From Actinomycetota bacterium (GTDB lineage Bacteria; Actinomycetota; Geothermincolia; Geothermincolales; RBG-13-55-18): a DNA stretch of 64,000 bases. This document shows, in pieces, positions 37,452 through 46,411 of this stretch. Both the position numbers and the translations under genes were made by a program. Numbering within the stretch: position 1 is the first letter of the stretch; each line of letters opens with the position of its first letter. A model generated the notes under the pieces. The model searched no databases. It saw nothing but the letters and a program-made list of their open reading frames with translations, and was not told the DNA's origin. The stretch is from positions 221,663 to 285,662 of the forward strand of contig JACIXD010000004.1 of NCBI GenBank assembly GCA_014360645.1, read 5' to 3'.

Positions 37452-37505
37452 AGAATGTCTCCTCGCTTGATATGGGCGAGCCGGTATACCCTTTCGGGCG
37501 ACCCT

Positions 37506-39383
37506 CTATCGCTCAAAATACATAGGGCGCTCGCAGACCACGGGGGCGGAGGCGCGCACGGATACCGAGACGTCCTTACCCGGTCCCAGGAGATGGTTGA
37601 CGTGGAGGGTGGAGCGGGAATGGGGAGGAAGGTCCAGGGCGTGGGGGATGACCTCGCCCTCCCCGGTCATGAAGGAGAGCTCGGCCCTCACGGCGCGGTC
37701 CTGGGGGTTTAGCAGGCACAGCCACTCCTCGAAGCCCTCCCGGGTGGTGCCCTCGGCGAAGTGCCATTCCTCCCCGGGGGCGGGGACGCCGGTGACGCAG
37801 TGGCCCCCGGACCAACGCAGCCCCACGGCGAGGTCGCGCACGTGCACGCCCATGCGCGAGGGATTAAGGGTCACGTCGTGTCCCCCCTCCCGCAACACGG
37901 CAGCGGTGCTCTCCAGCATGACGCGGAAGGCGTTGTACGGATACCCGGTGTTGCGCGTCCCGTCGTGGTAGGGAGAGGTCCCCTCGGTGTATGGGGTGTC
38001 GGGATCATGCCTCCCGTAACCGCTGATGGGGTAGAGGACCTGCTTCCCCGCGTACCAGTCCAGGGCCACGGGGTCCTTTCCCGCCGGGAGCACGTTCGCC
38101 CGCACCGCTTTGGAATAGGGACCCGCGGGGCCGTCGGGGTGCGCGGGGCTCACCCAGATGGCGTCGATGACGTTCAGGTCCGGGTAGATGACCTCGTTCA
38201 TAATCCTGCCCATGAAACCCCGGTAAATGAGGTCATGGTGCACGTTCTCGGTCTTGTGTATGGAAGGGACTCCCATGAAGTTCTTGAGGGCCGCGGTCAC
38301 CCCGGTGGCGTTATGGCTCTTGAGCACGGGCACGTTGATGAGCTTGATCCTGCTCTTATCGTAGCCTGACCCGGTCCAGACGCCGTTGCGCAACGATATG
38401 CAGGTGCCGCGCCCGGTAACGAACTTGGGGTAGGAGACGTTGTCGCCCAGCAGCACATAGCCCTGGCGCATGTCGCCGGCGTCGAACTCGTACACCGCCT
38501 CGTCGGTGAAGGACCACCAGCTGGATGCGGACACCCTCGCCGGATCGCCGAAGGAATCCACCACCGCCCGGAAGGACTGGGAGGGGTCCTCGGCGTTGTT
38601 GCGGACATGGTCGTAATCCGGGCCCCCCTCGCAGTTCTCGACCAGCACCACCTCCCCGGTGAACCCGTCGGGATGCCTGAGCACCGCGGAGATGAGTCCC
38701 CGCACCACGTCGGTATTGGTCATGCCGCGCTGGTCCCACGCCGCGTTGACCTTGATGAGCACCACGTCGTCGGGGGAGACGATGCCTTCCGGTCCCGCTC
38801 CCGGATAGTCGGCGGCGCTGCGGTAGAAGGACAACCCACCTTCGTCGAGAAAGCGGATGAGCCCGTCCACCCCGGCATGCGCGGGGCTGCCCGCGGCCGG
38901 CACGGGCACGTTTTTCACCACGAATATGTCATGGGACCCGTCTGCCAGCTCCCCCGTCCAGGCCGAAAGCTCGAGGGACGCCGCCCGGAATCGGGCCTCT
39001 TCCGGGTCGAAGATGCTTCGGCCTTCCGCATCCACCCCGACCTGGCCGCCCAGGGCGAGGGAGAGCAGGGCCACCATCGCCAGGGCCGAGACCGCCGCCG
39101 GGCGGCGCGCTCTTACCCGTTTTCTCCACGCCCAGCGTGCCATCCCCGCGCCCGCCGCCCCTATCACCCAGGGGGCATGAAGCGCCGCCGCCTGCTGGCA
39201 GGGATAGCGGAGGCGGGAGGGCTTGCGCGCGCTGCGCAGGGCCAGCCAGGCGAGGCAGAGGAGGCTGAAGGCGGGGTAGAGGTATCCGTACAGCTTCCCG
39301 CCCTTTATCCCCTGGGTCCCTATATCCTCCTGGAGCCCTTCCCGAGCCGGTGATACCGAACGAGTTCCCTTCACCCTACTCAC
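37506..39383 (-). CDS. DUF362 protein with a C-terminal AEGT-type module
   Basis: A 625-residue protein. Residues about 25-110 include two hydrophobic segments (LYPAFSLLCLAWLALRS; VSALAMVALLSLALGGQVG) separated by a basic RKPSRLRYPCQQ loop. A DUF362 domain follows (about 150-480), with VVLIKVNAAWDQRGMTNTD, KLINVPVLKSHNATGVTAA, LKNFMGVPS and DPVALDWYAGKQVL. DUF362 proteins are of unknown function, often with Fe-S proteins, but no ferredoxin Cys motif is seen here. One AEGT-type module (EWHFAEGTTREGFEEW) ends the protein at VCERPMYFER, shorter than in the other proteins. The GTG at 39383 overlaps the upstream GT2 stop (GTGA). Confidence 0.83.
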   Translation of the reverse strand: MSRVKGTRSVSPAREGLQEDIGTQGIKGGKLYGYLYPAFSLLCLAWLALRSARKPSRLRYPCQQAAALHAPWVIGAAGAGMARWAWRKRVRARRPAAVSALAMVALLSLALGGQVGVDAEGRSIFDPEEARFRAASLELSAWTGELADGSHDIFVVKNVPVPAAGSPAHAGVDGLIRFLDEGGLSFYRSAADYPGAGPEGIVSPDDVVLIKVNAAWDQRGMTNTDVVRGLISAVLRHPDGFTGEVVLVENCEGGPDYDHVRNNAEDPSQSFRAVVDSFGDPARVSASSWWSFTDEAVYEFDAGDMRQGYVLLGDNVSYPKFVTGRGTCISLRNGVWTGSGYDKSRIKLINVPVLKSHNATGVTAALKNFMGVPSIHKTENVHHDLIYRGFMGRIMNEVIYPDLNVIDAIWVSPAHPDGPAGPYSKAVRANVLPAGKDPVALDWYAGKQVLYPISGYGRHDPDTPYTEGTSPYHDGTRNTGYPYNAFRVMLESTAAVLREGGHDVTLNPSRMGVHVRDLAVGLRWSGGHCVTGVPAPGEEWHFAEGTTREGFEEWLCLLNPQDRAVRAELSFMTGEGEVIPHALDLPPHSRSTLHVNHLLGPGKDVSVSVRASAPVVCERPMYFER

Positions 39384-40693
39384 CCCCGGCTGCCGTACCT
39401 TGCCAGAGCTGAGAACTGGCGGAACCATACCTGGGTGAGGAAGGCATAGCCGTAGAGCAGGGCTCCCTGCCCGCCCAGGATGTCCAGTTCCCGGCGCGCG
39501 GCGGCCACCGCCAGCACCCCCACCAGGGCGGGATAGAGGGCGAACGCGGCCAGGAAAGCGGCAAAGACCGGCCATCCCACCAGGCCCAGGACGAAAAAGA
39601 GCAGCGAGAGCGAGAAGGCAGCCAAGCCAAGGGCGGGAGCAAGGTTGACGAAGAGCCAGAAGGCCGGCAGGTGGACCATCCCCAGCCATCCGTAACCCCG
39701 GCGCAGTAACATGTCCGCATGGGAGGCGAAGGATCGTTTCATGCCCCGCCTCATCTCCGCGACCTCCCGCACGTGTTCGCCCCATGTACGCGGAAAACAC
39801 CGTCTGGCCACGAGCTGGGGGAGGAATGCGAAGCGGTAGTGCCTGCCGCTCTCGCGCATCAGGCGGTGAAGGCGCAGCGTCATGTCCATCTCCGCCTCCG
39901 GGACCCGGGAATCGGGGAGGAACCCGCCCGCCGAGACGAGGTCCTCCTTGCGGTAGAGGACGAAGGCTCCGGACGCGACGGCCGGCCCGCCCAGGTAGGG
40001 GGAGCCTGCCAGGTAACCGAGCTGCCAGCGCAGCGACTCCATGAGGGAGAACCTGGTAATACGGCGGGGAGGCAGAAGGTGGTCCCCTTCCATCTCCAGG
40101 GGTATCTCCACCCCCATCACCGCCGGGGCACACGCCTCGGCCTCCATGAAAGGCCTGACCATGCGGAGAAGGGCGTCCTCGGCCAGGTAGGAACTGCGGT
40201 CGGCCACGCCGAAGAGCGGGTAGCGTGCCAGGTTGAGCGCCAGGTTGAGAAGCTCGCCTGTCCGGGCCCCGCCGGCCGTCGCCAGGGTCAGGCGCCGGTC
40301 GTCGCTCTGGTAGACCCTCTCCGGGGACGGGGCATCCAGCGCCTTCCTGTACACGCGGTCCACGCGGCGCAGGTAATAGGTCCTTACCAGCAGGTCCGCC
40401 CTCGAGTCCTCGAGGTCACGGCACAGGACCAGCACCTCGAGGCGGGGAAAGCGGTGCGCGAGCACGTGGTCCACCCAGCGGACCGGGTCGTCACCCGTGG
40501 CGTCGATGTCCACGGCGATGCTCACGGGGGGCACCAGGGCACTGCGGGAAAGGCGGTGCGCCTCCTCGATATATCCCGTGAACCTCCAGCGCCGTGCCGC
40601 TCGATAACCCATGAGCAGCAGCTGCAGATGTAGGGAATAGAGGAGAAGGTAATAGGCGATGGCCAGGTATGCCAGCACATTATACAGGGACAT
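39380..40693 (-). CDS. Membrane glycosyltransferase, GT2-like
   Basis: A 437-residue protein with one N-terminal span (NVLAYLAIAYYLLLYSLHL) and three to four C-terminal spans, a layout seen in processive or single-addition family 2 glycosyltransferases. The central cytosolic domain has VSIAVDIDATGDD, ASGAFVLYRKEDL, GGFLPDSRVPEAEMDMTLRL and the RCFPRTWGEHVREVAEMRRG stretch. The last two resemble the ED and Q/RxxRW acceptor regions, though the sequence is diverged. The ATG at 40693 follows the HEAT-protein stop by 1 nt, and its stop overlaps the DUF362 start. The sugar and acceptor are unknown. Confidence 0.78.
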   Translation of the reverse strand: MSLYNVLAYLAIAYYLLLYSLHLQLLLMGYRAARRWRFTGYIEEAHRLSRSALVPPVSIAVDIDATGDDPVRWVDHVLAHRFPRLEVLVLCRDLEDSRADLLVRTYYLRRVDRVYRKALDAPSPERVYQSDDRRLTLATAGGARTGELLNLALNLARYPLFGVADRSSYLAEDALLRMVRPFMEAEACAPAVMGVEIPLEMEGDHLLPPRRITRFSLMESLRWQLGYLAGSPYLGGPAVASGAFVLYRKEDLVSAGGFLPDSRVPEAEMDMTLRLHRLMRESGRHYRFAFLPQLVARRCFPRTWGEHVREVAEMRRGMKRSFASHADMLLRRGYGWLGMVHLPAFWLFVNLAPALGLAAFSLSLLFFVLGLVGWPVFAAFLAAFALYPALVGVLAVAAARRELDILGGQGALLYGYAFLTQVWFRQFSALARYGSRG

Positions 40694-40694
40694 C

Positions 40695-42011
40695 CTACCC
40701 TCGCCCCTCTTCCTCCCCGGCGCCGGCCCCGTCCTCGCGCACGTCCTCGCCCTCCGCCGCTCCCCCTCTCGCACGGGCGTAATCCTCCAGGACGTCTTCC
40801 AGCTCCCGGGAGCCGGACCCCGCCAGCAGGTCTCTCAAATCGTTTTTGAGCCCTCCCGGGGGGAGGTCCAGGAAGACCTGGATGATGGTCCCCACGCACC
40901 CCATCTCCGCCAGGCGGCGGACGACGCGCTCCGCGCGTGCCCTCTCTCCCTGTCCTCCCAGCTCCCTCATCATGCGTTCCACCGCGCCGCTCTCCTCGAG
41001 GGCCAGCGCCGCCGTCTCCCGCGCGAAGCGGTCCTCGCTCCAGAGGGCCTCCACCAGCAAGGCCTCCCCGGCCGCGCCCGTCTCGCGCAGCGCCTCCGCC
41101 GCGTTGTTCCGCACCCACCACTCGGGGTCGCGCAGGGCACGGGCCAGCAGGGGGGCGTCTTCCCCCTCCCCGATGCGCCCCAGTGCCCTGGCGGCCTGCG
41201 CCCGCACCTCCCAGGCGGGGTCTTCCAGGGCCGCCGCCAGGGCGCGGCGAGACCCCGGCCGTGCCATCCTCCCCAGGGAGGAGGCGGCGCGCGCCCTCAC
41301 GTCGACCTCCCCGTCACGGAGCGCCTCCTCCAGCCGCCGGGCCACCTCCTCCCCTCCCACTCCTCCCAGGACCTCGGCCGCTAAGGCGCGGTGGCGCGGG
41401 TCCGCGCTTCCCAGCAGCTCCACGAGGACGGCGCGCGATTCGTCTCCCGCCTCCTCCACCGCCTCGGCCACTTTTTCCTGGGACCAGCGCCCTCCTCCCT
41501 CCAGTCCGTCCAGCATGGCCTCCAGCGCCTGCCTGGTGCCGATCCTTCCCAGGGCGAAGAGGGCCGCCTCCCTCACCTCCTCCCGCGGGTCCGCGAGCAG
41601 GGTCTTCAGCTCCGGCACGGAATCGGGGTCGCCGATCCTGCCCAGTCGCCGTGCCGCGTCGCTGCGCCTGGACTTGCGCCGCGAGCGCAGCTGCCGCAAC
41701 CTCCGTTCCCTGAACCCTGCCAGGCCGTAGAGGGCGATCACCTTCTCCTTCACGCCCTCCGCTCCCTCGTCGCCCATGCGCAGCAGGACCTCTTCCAGGG
41801 CATCGCGGTCGGGATCCGGGAGCAGGGTCTCCAAAGTCTTTTCGGGGGAGACCTTCTGTAGAGCGGCGTAGAGGATGGTCTCGTAGCCGCGCATGGTCTC
41901 CAGCCGGCGCGCCCGTGCGTAGATCCTCAGGATTCGCACCAGGAGGTAGGAGGCGAAAAGGGCGAGCGATACCACCAGCACCAGGAGGATGGAAAAGAGT
42001 GCCAGACCCAT
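40695..42011 (-). CDS. Membrane-anchored HEAT-repeat protein
   Basis: A 438-residue protein with an N-terminal span (LFSILLVLVVSLALFASYLL) and a long alpha-solenoid of about nine HEAT/PBS-lyase-type repeats of roughly 31 residues (residues 110-380). Typical units are AARRLGRIGDPDSVPELKTL, EAALFALGRIGTRQALEAML and RAQAARALGRIGEGEDAPLL. The C-terminal tail is acidic. Such proteins are protein-protein scaffolds, not enzymes. It is the first gene of a coupled HEAT / GT2 / DUF362 operon, so it may assemble the glycosyltransferase (inference). The ATG at 42011 follows GAAGGGG by about 5 nt. Confidence 0.88.
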   Translation of the reverse strand: MGLALFSILLVLVVSLALFASYLLVRILRIYARARRLETMRGYETILYAALQKVSPEKTLETLLPDPDRDALEEVLLRMGDEGAEGVKEKVIALYGLAGFRERRLRQLRSRRKSRRSDAARRLGRIGDPDSVPELKTLLADPREEVREAALFALGRIGTRQALEAMLDGLEGGGRWSQEKVAEAVEEAGDESRAVLVELLGSADPRHRALAAEVLGGVGGEEVARRLEEALRDGEVDVRARAASSLGRMARPGSRRALAAALEDPAWEVRAQAARALGRIGEGEDAPLLARALRDPEWWVRNNAAEALRETGAAGEALLVEALWSEDRFARETAALALEESGAVERMMRELGGQGERARAERVVRRLAEMGCVGTIIQVFLDLPPGGLKNDLRDLLAGSGSRELEDVLEDYARARGGAAEGEDVREDGAGAGEEEGRG

Positions 42012-42103
42012 GCTCACCCCTTCGCTCTCGCCGGCAGGTCCCATGGCACGCCTCTGATATTATAAATCGTGTCGCCGACGCTTGACAGAAAGGCGAGGTG
42101 GCG

Positions 42104-42961
42104 ATGTTGGTGGTTGACGCACACACCCACATGTTCCAGCCCTCCGCCCGGGAGCGCCCGGAGGGGGTGGGCGAGGAGGAGGCCGCCTTCCGGCTCATGT
42201 TCGGGCACGGCGGAGCGCGCATGGCAAGCCCCGCTGAGATGCTGGCTGAGATGGACGACTGCGGGGTGGACACGGCGGTGCTCTGCCCTTTCCCCTGGTC
42301 GACCCTGGAGCGGTGCGCCGAGAACAACGATTACCTCCTGCAGGTGGCCGCGGATAACCCGCGCCGCTTTCTCCCCTTCGCGGTGACCAACCCGAGGCTG
42401 GGAAAACGAGCTGTCGAGGAGGCACGCCGCTGCCTGGAGGCGGGCGCCAGAGGCCTGGGGGAGCTGCACGCCCAGCCCCAGGGTTTCGACCCCTGCGATG
42501 AAGAGGTCATGGGTCCGCTGGTGGGGCTGGCCATCGCCTACGGGGTGCCCCTCATGATCCACGTGAACGAGCCCGTGGGGCACGACTACCCCGGCAAGGG
42601 TCCGGTGACGCCGGGAAAGATATACCGTTTCATCAAGGCCTTTCCCGACCTGGTGCTCATCTTGCCCCACTGGGGCGGCGGCCTTCCCTTCTACGAGCTC
42701 ATGCCCGAGGTCGCCGAGGCCTGCCGCAACGTCTATTACGACACCGCCGCCTCCCCCTTCCTTTACAGGAGCGACGTCTACCGGCTGGCGGCGGAGGCCG
42801 CCCGCGGGGAAAGGATCCTCTTCGCCACCGACTATCCCCTGCTCCCCTACCGGCGCACCCTGGCGGACGCCCTTGCCGGCCTGGAGGGAGCAGGCCATGC
42901 GGAAAAGATCATGGGGCTGAACGCAGCCCGCCTCTTCGGCCTCGATCCCCTTTCCGCTTGA
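42104..42961 (+). CDS. TIM-barrel amidohydrolase (PF04909 type)
   Basis: A 285-residue metal-dependent hydrolase or decarboxylase. Metal-site residues of the family are visible: HTH in VVDAHTHMF, His in LMIHVNEPVGH, His in LILPHWGGGLPFYE and Asp in ILFATDYPLLPY. The VYYDTAASPFLY strand is also typical. Relatives include ACMSD-like decarboxylases and lactone hydrolases; the substrate cannot be read. The ATG at 42104 is 5 nt after GAGG; a GTG at 42098 in the same frame is an alternative. It diverges from the HEAT operon with a 92-nt gap. Confidence 0.87.
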   Translation: MLVVDAHTHMFQPSARERPEGVGEEEAAFRLMFGHGGARMASPAEMLAEMDDCGVDTAVLCPFPWSTLERCAENNDYLLQVAADNPRRFLPFAVTNPRLGKRAVEEARRCLEAGARGLGELHAQPQGFDPCDEEVMGPLVGLAIAYGVPLMIHVNEPVGHDYPGKGPVTPGKIYRFIKAFPDLVLILPHWGGGLPFYELMPEVAEACRNVYYDTAASPFLYRSDVYRLAAEAARGERILFATDYPLLPYRRTLADALAGLEGAGHAEKIMGLNAARLFGLDPLSA

Positions 42962-43241
42962 AGGCGTGCGCCGTCAAAAGGCGGCGGGGGGCAACTCGTG
43001 GGGCCGGCGGCCAAGCGGCCGCTCGCCGCGGGCCTCGAGCCGGATCGCCCGCCGCCAGAGAGAGGAAGAGCGGCAAAGAGAGACGAAAGAAAATAGCGGC
43101 GGGGTCGCGATGCGGGAGCGACACGGCGCAAACGAATGGAGAGAGGCGAATGGCCTCAGGTATCGGCGAAGGCTTTACTATATAAGGTATAAGGGACGTA
43201 AGGGACGGAGGAAATCACCTGCCCGGAAAGGAGAGCAACAC

Positions 43242-44393
43242 ATGGCCGTCACGCGCAAGGGAGGACGATACAAGGCCGCCACGGGCTGGAGACGCCGGCG
43301 GGAACCGCTCCTGGTCATCCTTCCGCTGCTCCTGCTGTCAGCAACCCTCCTTCCCCTGGCGGGATGCAAGGCCACGAGGGTGGGAGAGGAGACGGTCGAG
43401 CCGCCGCCCGAGCCCGAGAAGCCCCCGGTGAACCCCCTTACCGGAGAGACCGTGGCGTCCTGGGACCTGGTGACCCGCCGCCCCCTGGCGGTCAAGGTGG
43501 AGAACGACCCCAAGGCCCGACCCCAGAGCGGCATCGTGGACGCCGACCTCGTCTTCGAGGAGCTGGTGGAGGGAGGGGTTACGCGGTTCATCTGCATCTA
43601 TCTATCCCGGGACTCCCAGGCCATCGGTCCCACGCGCAGCGCGCGGCCGTCGGATATCGACATCATCTCCTTCCTGGATCCCCTGTTGATCTGCAGCGGG
43701 GGGTCAACGGCGGTGATCTCCATGGTGCAGGCATCGGGACTCCACTATATCACCGAGGACGCCTCGCACTTCTGGAGGGAACGCTCCCGGCGCGCGCCTC
43801 ACAATCTTTATACCAGCACCTCCCTGCTACGGCAGTACCTGGCCGAAAACGGGGACTCCTTCAACAAGCTGCCCGACGCGGGACTGTACTTCGCCGAGGA
43901 CGGAGCCAGTGAGGAGCCGGAGGGTGCCGGCGGTCAGGAGGAAGGGGAAGACGGCGGGGAAGCGGCCTCTCAGAGCGTCATGTACTCCCCGGCGACCGCC
44001 ATCAGCATCGCCTACAAGGCCACCATATGCGCCGCCTCCTACCAGTACGACGCCGCGACCCGCTCCTACCTCCATTTCATCCAGGGAGCGCCGCATACCG
44101 ACGCCACCACCGGAAGGCAGGTCGCCCCCCGCAACGTCATCGTGCAGTACGTCAGGGTGACGGACAGCGGACTGCGCGACACCACGGGCGCCTCGGTGCC
44201 CGAATCCCATGTAACGGGAAGCGGCAAGTGTCTGGTGTTCACGGACGGGAAGGCCTACCACGCCACCTGGAGGAAGAACAACCGCAACTCGCCCACCGTG
44301 TACGTGGACGAGAACGGCGACCCCGTGCCCCTCGCCCCGGGCCAGACCTGGATACACCTCATCAACGAGGAGATCGCGGTGAAATACCAGTGA
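43242..44393 (+). CDS. DUF3048 family lipoprotein (YerB-like)
   Basis: A 383-residue exported protein. Basic N-terminus, hydrophobic segment and lipobox LPLAGC (Cys about residue 42) predict a lipoprotein. The DUF3048 hallmarks are PLAVKVENDPKARPQSGI, DLVFEELVEGGVTRFICIYL, IGPTRSARPSDIDI and, at the C-terminus, VYVDENGDPVPLAPGQTWIH. An acidic Gly/Glu insertion (about residues 220-245) separates the halves. The function is unknown; members are wall-associated. SD AAAGGAG is 8 nt before the ATG. The 280-bp spacer upstream has an AT-rich tatataaggtataag near 43180 that may hold the promoter. A stop 19 nt from the convergent nitrilase gene leaves no room for a separate terminator. Confidence 0.88.
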   Translation: MAVTRKGGRYKAATGWRRRREPLLVILPLLLLSATLLPLAGCKATRVGEETVEPPPEPEKPPVNPLTGETVASWDLVTRRPLAVKVENDPKARPQSGIVDADLVFEELVEGGVTRFICIYLSRDSQAIGPTRSARPSDIDIISFLDPLLICSGGSTAVISMVQASGLHYITEDASHFWRERSRRAPHNLYTSTSLLRQYLAENGDSFNKLPDAGLYFAEDGASEEPEGAGGQEEGEDGGEAASQSVMYSPATAISIAYKATICAASYQYDAATRSYLHFIQGAPHTDATTGRQVAPRNVIVQYVRVTDSGLRDTTGASVPESHVTGSGKCLVFTDGKAYHATWRKNNRNSPTVYVDENGDPVPLAPGQTWIHLINEEIAVKYQ

Positions 44394-44412
44394 GGGCGCC
44401 CGGCCTCCGACA

Positions 44413-45351
44413 TCACCCGGGGATCTCGAGCCTGCCGGATCGTTTGGCGCGGCGGTAATACCATCTCCCGTGCAGGTTCTGGTATCCCCATACGGCGCGG
44501 ATGAGCCAGGGGAGGTCCGGGATCCAGAAGCGGTCCGGCGGATCCTCCACGGGGGCGATCCTCCCAGGTTGGACGTCGGCCACCGCCACGCCCTCGCCGT
44601 CCTCGCGGGACAGCCGCGCCAGCACCTCGCCCGTGGCGTCCACCACCATGGTCTCCCCGAGGTAGCAGGACCGGTACGGCAGCCCGGGCAGCAGCGGCAT
44701 GCGGGCGGCGAGGTCGCCCGCATGGGCGGCATGGACCACGGGCACCCCCAACATGCGGGCCATGCGCACCGGCGTCTCGCGCATGATCTCCAGGTTGCGC
44801 CGGTGCACCCCGTTCTTGCCGGGGATGGGGATGGCGCGGTCCGGCACCGTCCACCAGCAGGATCCCCCCACCAGGAGGTCCACCCTGTCCCGCAGGCGTC
44901 GCACGGTGCGCGTGCGCACGAGCTCCCAGCACAAGGCCACCCCCACCGGACCCAGGGGCGTCTCCAGGATTCCGTCGTCCTTGCCCCCGAGGTAGTAGCA
45001 GTTCTCCCACATGGTCGGCTGGTCCTTGTCGTGGACGGCGTAGTCCCCGTCGGGGAAGGCGAGCACGAAGGCGTTGAAGTTGTCCCCTCCCCGCGAGGCG
45101 ATGAATGACCCTCCCACAAAACCGCCGTGGCGGCGGGCCATGCCGCGCATCATCTCCAGGGCGGGGCCGTCGAAAGGAAGGGCCGCCTTGAGCATGGCGG
45201 GGTGGAAGGCCACTGCCGAGGTGAAGAACTCCGGCAGGATGACCATCTCGCATCCCCGTGAGAAGGCCTCCTCTAAAAGCTCCCGGGCGCGCCCTAGGTT
45301 GTACTCCGTATCCGCCACGCGCGCCGCCATCTGCACCGCGCCGACCCTCAT
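44413..45351 (-). CDS. Carbon-nitrogen hydrolase (nitrilase superfamily)
   Basis: A 312-residue enzyme with the Glu-Lys-Cys triad: Glu in MVILPEFFTSA, Lys in VHDKDQPTMWENCYY and Cys in GVALCWELVRT. The fold start (MRVGAVQMAARVADTEYNL) is standard. It hydrolyses an amide, carbamoyl or nitrile substrate that cannot be specified. The C-terminal WYYRRAKRSGR extension is basic. The ATG at 45351 lies close to GAGGGAGG. The upstream 102 bp, covering the first 22 codons and the SD, are duplicated at about 45414-45516. It is downstream of a HAD phosphatase gene on the same strand. Confidence 0.9.
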   Translation of the reverse strand: MRVGAVQMAARVADTEYNLGRARELLEEAFSRGCEMVILPEFFTSAVAFHPAMLKAALPFDGPALEMMRGMARRHGGFVGGSFIASRGGDNFNAFVLAFPDGDYAVHDKDQPTMWENCYYLGGKDDGILETPLGPVGVALCWELVRTRTVRRLRDRVDLLVGGSCWWTVPDRAIPIPGKNGVHRRNLEIMRETPVRMARMLGVPVVHAAHAGDLAARMPLLPGLPYRSCYLGETMVVDATGEVLARLSREDGEGVAVADVQPGRIAPVEDPPDRFWIPDLPWLIRAVWGYQNLHGRWYYRRAKRSGRLEIPG

Positions 45352-45516
45352 ACCTCCCTCACCTCCGTGCTCGACGAAAAACCGCACCCCGCGTAGCCCT
45401 GTACACATGTTTCCGCGCGCCCTAGGTTGTACTCCGTATCCGCCACGCGCGCCGCCATCTGCACCGCGCCGACCCTCATACCTCCCTCATCTCCGTGCTC
45501 AACGAAAAACCGTACC
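45287..45516. repeat. Duplicated 5' end of the nitrilase-family gene
   Basis: About 102 bp is repeated with a 128-bp period: 45287-45388 and 45415-45516, differing at few positions. The first copy is the SD and first 22 codons of the nitrilase gene. The second, upstream on the minus strand, is a non-functional start fragment that now covers the 3' end of the HAD gene. Confidence 0.9.
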
Positions 45517-46224
45517 CGATATCACCAGGTCCGGAAGCTCCTCCAGGCTGGTGATCACCGCGCAGTCCGGGCCGGCCGCGAGTTCCCATCGGTCCAGGAG
45601 CACAGGATGGATGCCCGCGGCTCTCGCGCCCATGACGTCGGCGTAATAGTGGTCGCCCACATGCACCGCCTCCCACGGAGCCACCCCCACGCGCTCCAGG
45701 GCGAGGCGGAAGATGGAGGCCTCCGGCTTGATGCGCCCCAGGTTTGCGGAGCTGATGACGAACTCCAGGTAGGGGCTGAGGCCCAGGTGGTGGCAGAGCC
45801 CGGGCAGGCGGACGTCCCAGTTGGAGATGATGCCCATGCGCATCCCCATGTCCCGCAACCTCTCCATGGCGGGCAGCACGTCCGGATACAGCGCCCAGCG
45901 GTCGCCCCTCCCGAACTCGTCGTAGAGCTTCCTCCCCAGGCCCCGGGCGGCGTCCTCCTCCACCCCGGCCTCCGCCACAGCGAGGGCGTACATCTCGCTC
46001 CACATGGCCGCCGCCTCCTCCTCGGAGGCCCAAAAGGTGTCGTCGCTCCAGTAGCGCTCCTCATAATAACGCTCCGCGCGCTCCAGGCCCCGCCGCAAGT
46101 CCTCCGGGGACGGGTGATAGCCGCTCCCCGCCAGCACCTGCGCGCACACCTCCTCCACCGAGGGGTGGGGCAGCAGCAGGGTGTTGCCTGCGTCGAAGAA
46201 CACCGCCCTGATGGTCGTGCCCAA
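45499..46224 (-). CDS. HAD-superfamily hydrolase, subfamily IA
   Basis: A 241-residue phosphatase-like enzyme with the four HAD motifs: nucleophile Asp in VFFDAGNTLLL (DxGNT rather than DxDGT, as in some subfamily IA members), Ser in GIISNWDVR, Lys in GRIKPEASIF, and HVGDHYYADVMGA. A helical cap lies between motifs I and II (about residues 15-95). The TTG at 46224 is 8 nt after GGAGG; a GTG at 46233 abuts the SD. The last codons lie inside the duplicated nitrilase segment, so the native C-terminus may have been replaced. The substrate is unknown. Confidence 0.87.
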   Translation of the reverse strand: MGTTIRAVFFDAGNTLLLPHPSVEEVCAQVLAGSGYHPSPEDLRRGLERAERYYEERYWSDDTFWASEEEAAAMWSEMYALAVAEAGVEEDAARGLGRKLYDEFGRGDRWALYPDVLPAMERLRDMGMRMGIISNWDVRLPGLCHHLGLSPYLEFVISSANLGRIKPEASIFRLALERVGVAPWEAVHVGDHYYADVMGARAAGIHPVLLDRWELAAGPDCAVITSLEELPDLVISGTVFR

Positions 46225-46399
46225 CGCGTTCACCTCCAAGACGGATTCTAACAGACGGGCGCGACATCGCATTCCTCCCCTCGCGGAAAGGGGAAACGGA
46301 GGCGGGCGGGGGCGCCGAGCGAGTGGACCATGTCGCGACCGAGGGAGCCCTCCGCCTTGCGACGGTTTGAATAACGGGGCGCGGAGACATCCCAACCAT

Positions 46400-46405
46400 T
46401 ACAAT
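46400..46405 (+). promoter_or_regulatory. -10 box placing murT on a leaderless transcript
   Basis: TACAAT lies 6 nt before the murT ATG and no SD precedes that ATG, so transcription would start at or next to the start codon. No -35 consensus is seen. Confidence 0.5.
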
Positions 46406-46411
46406 AGACGC

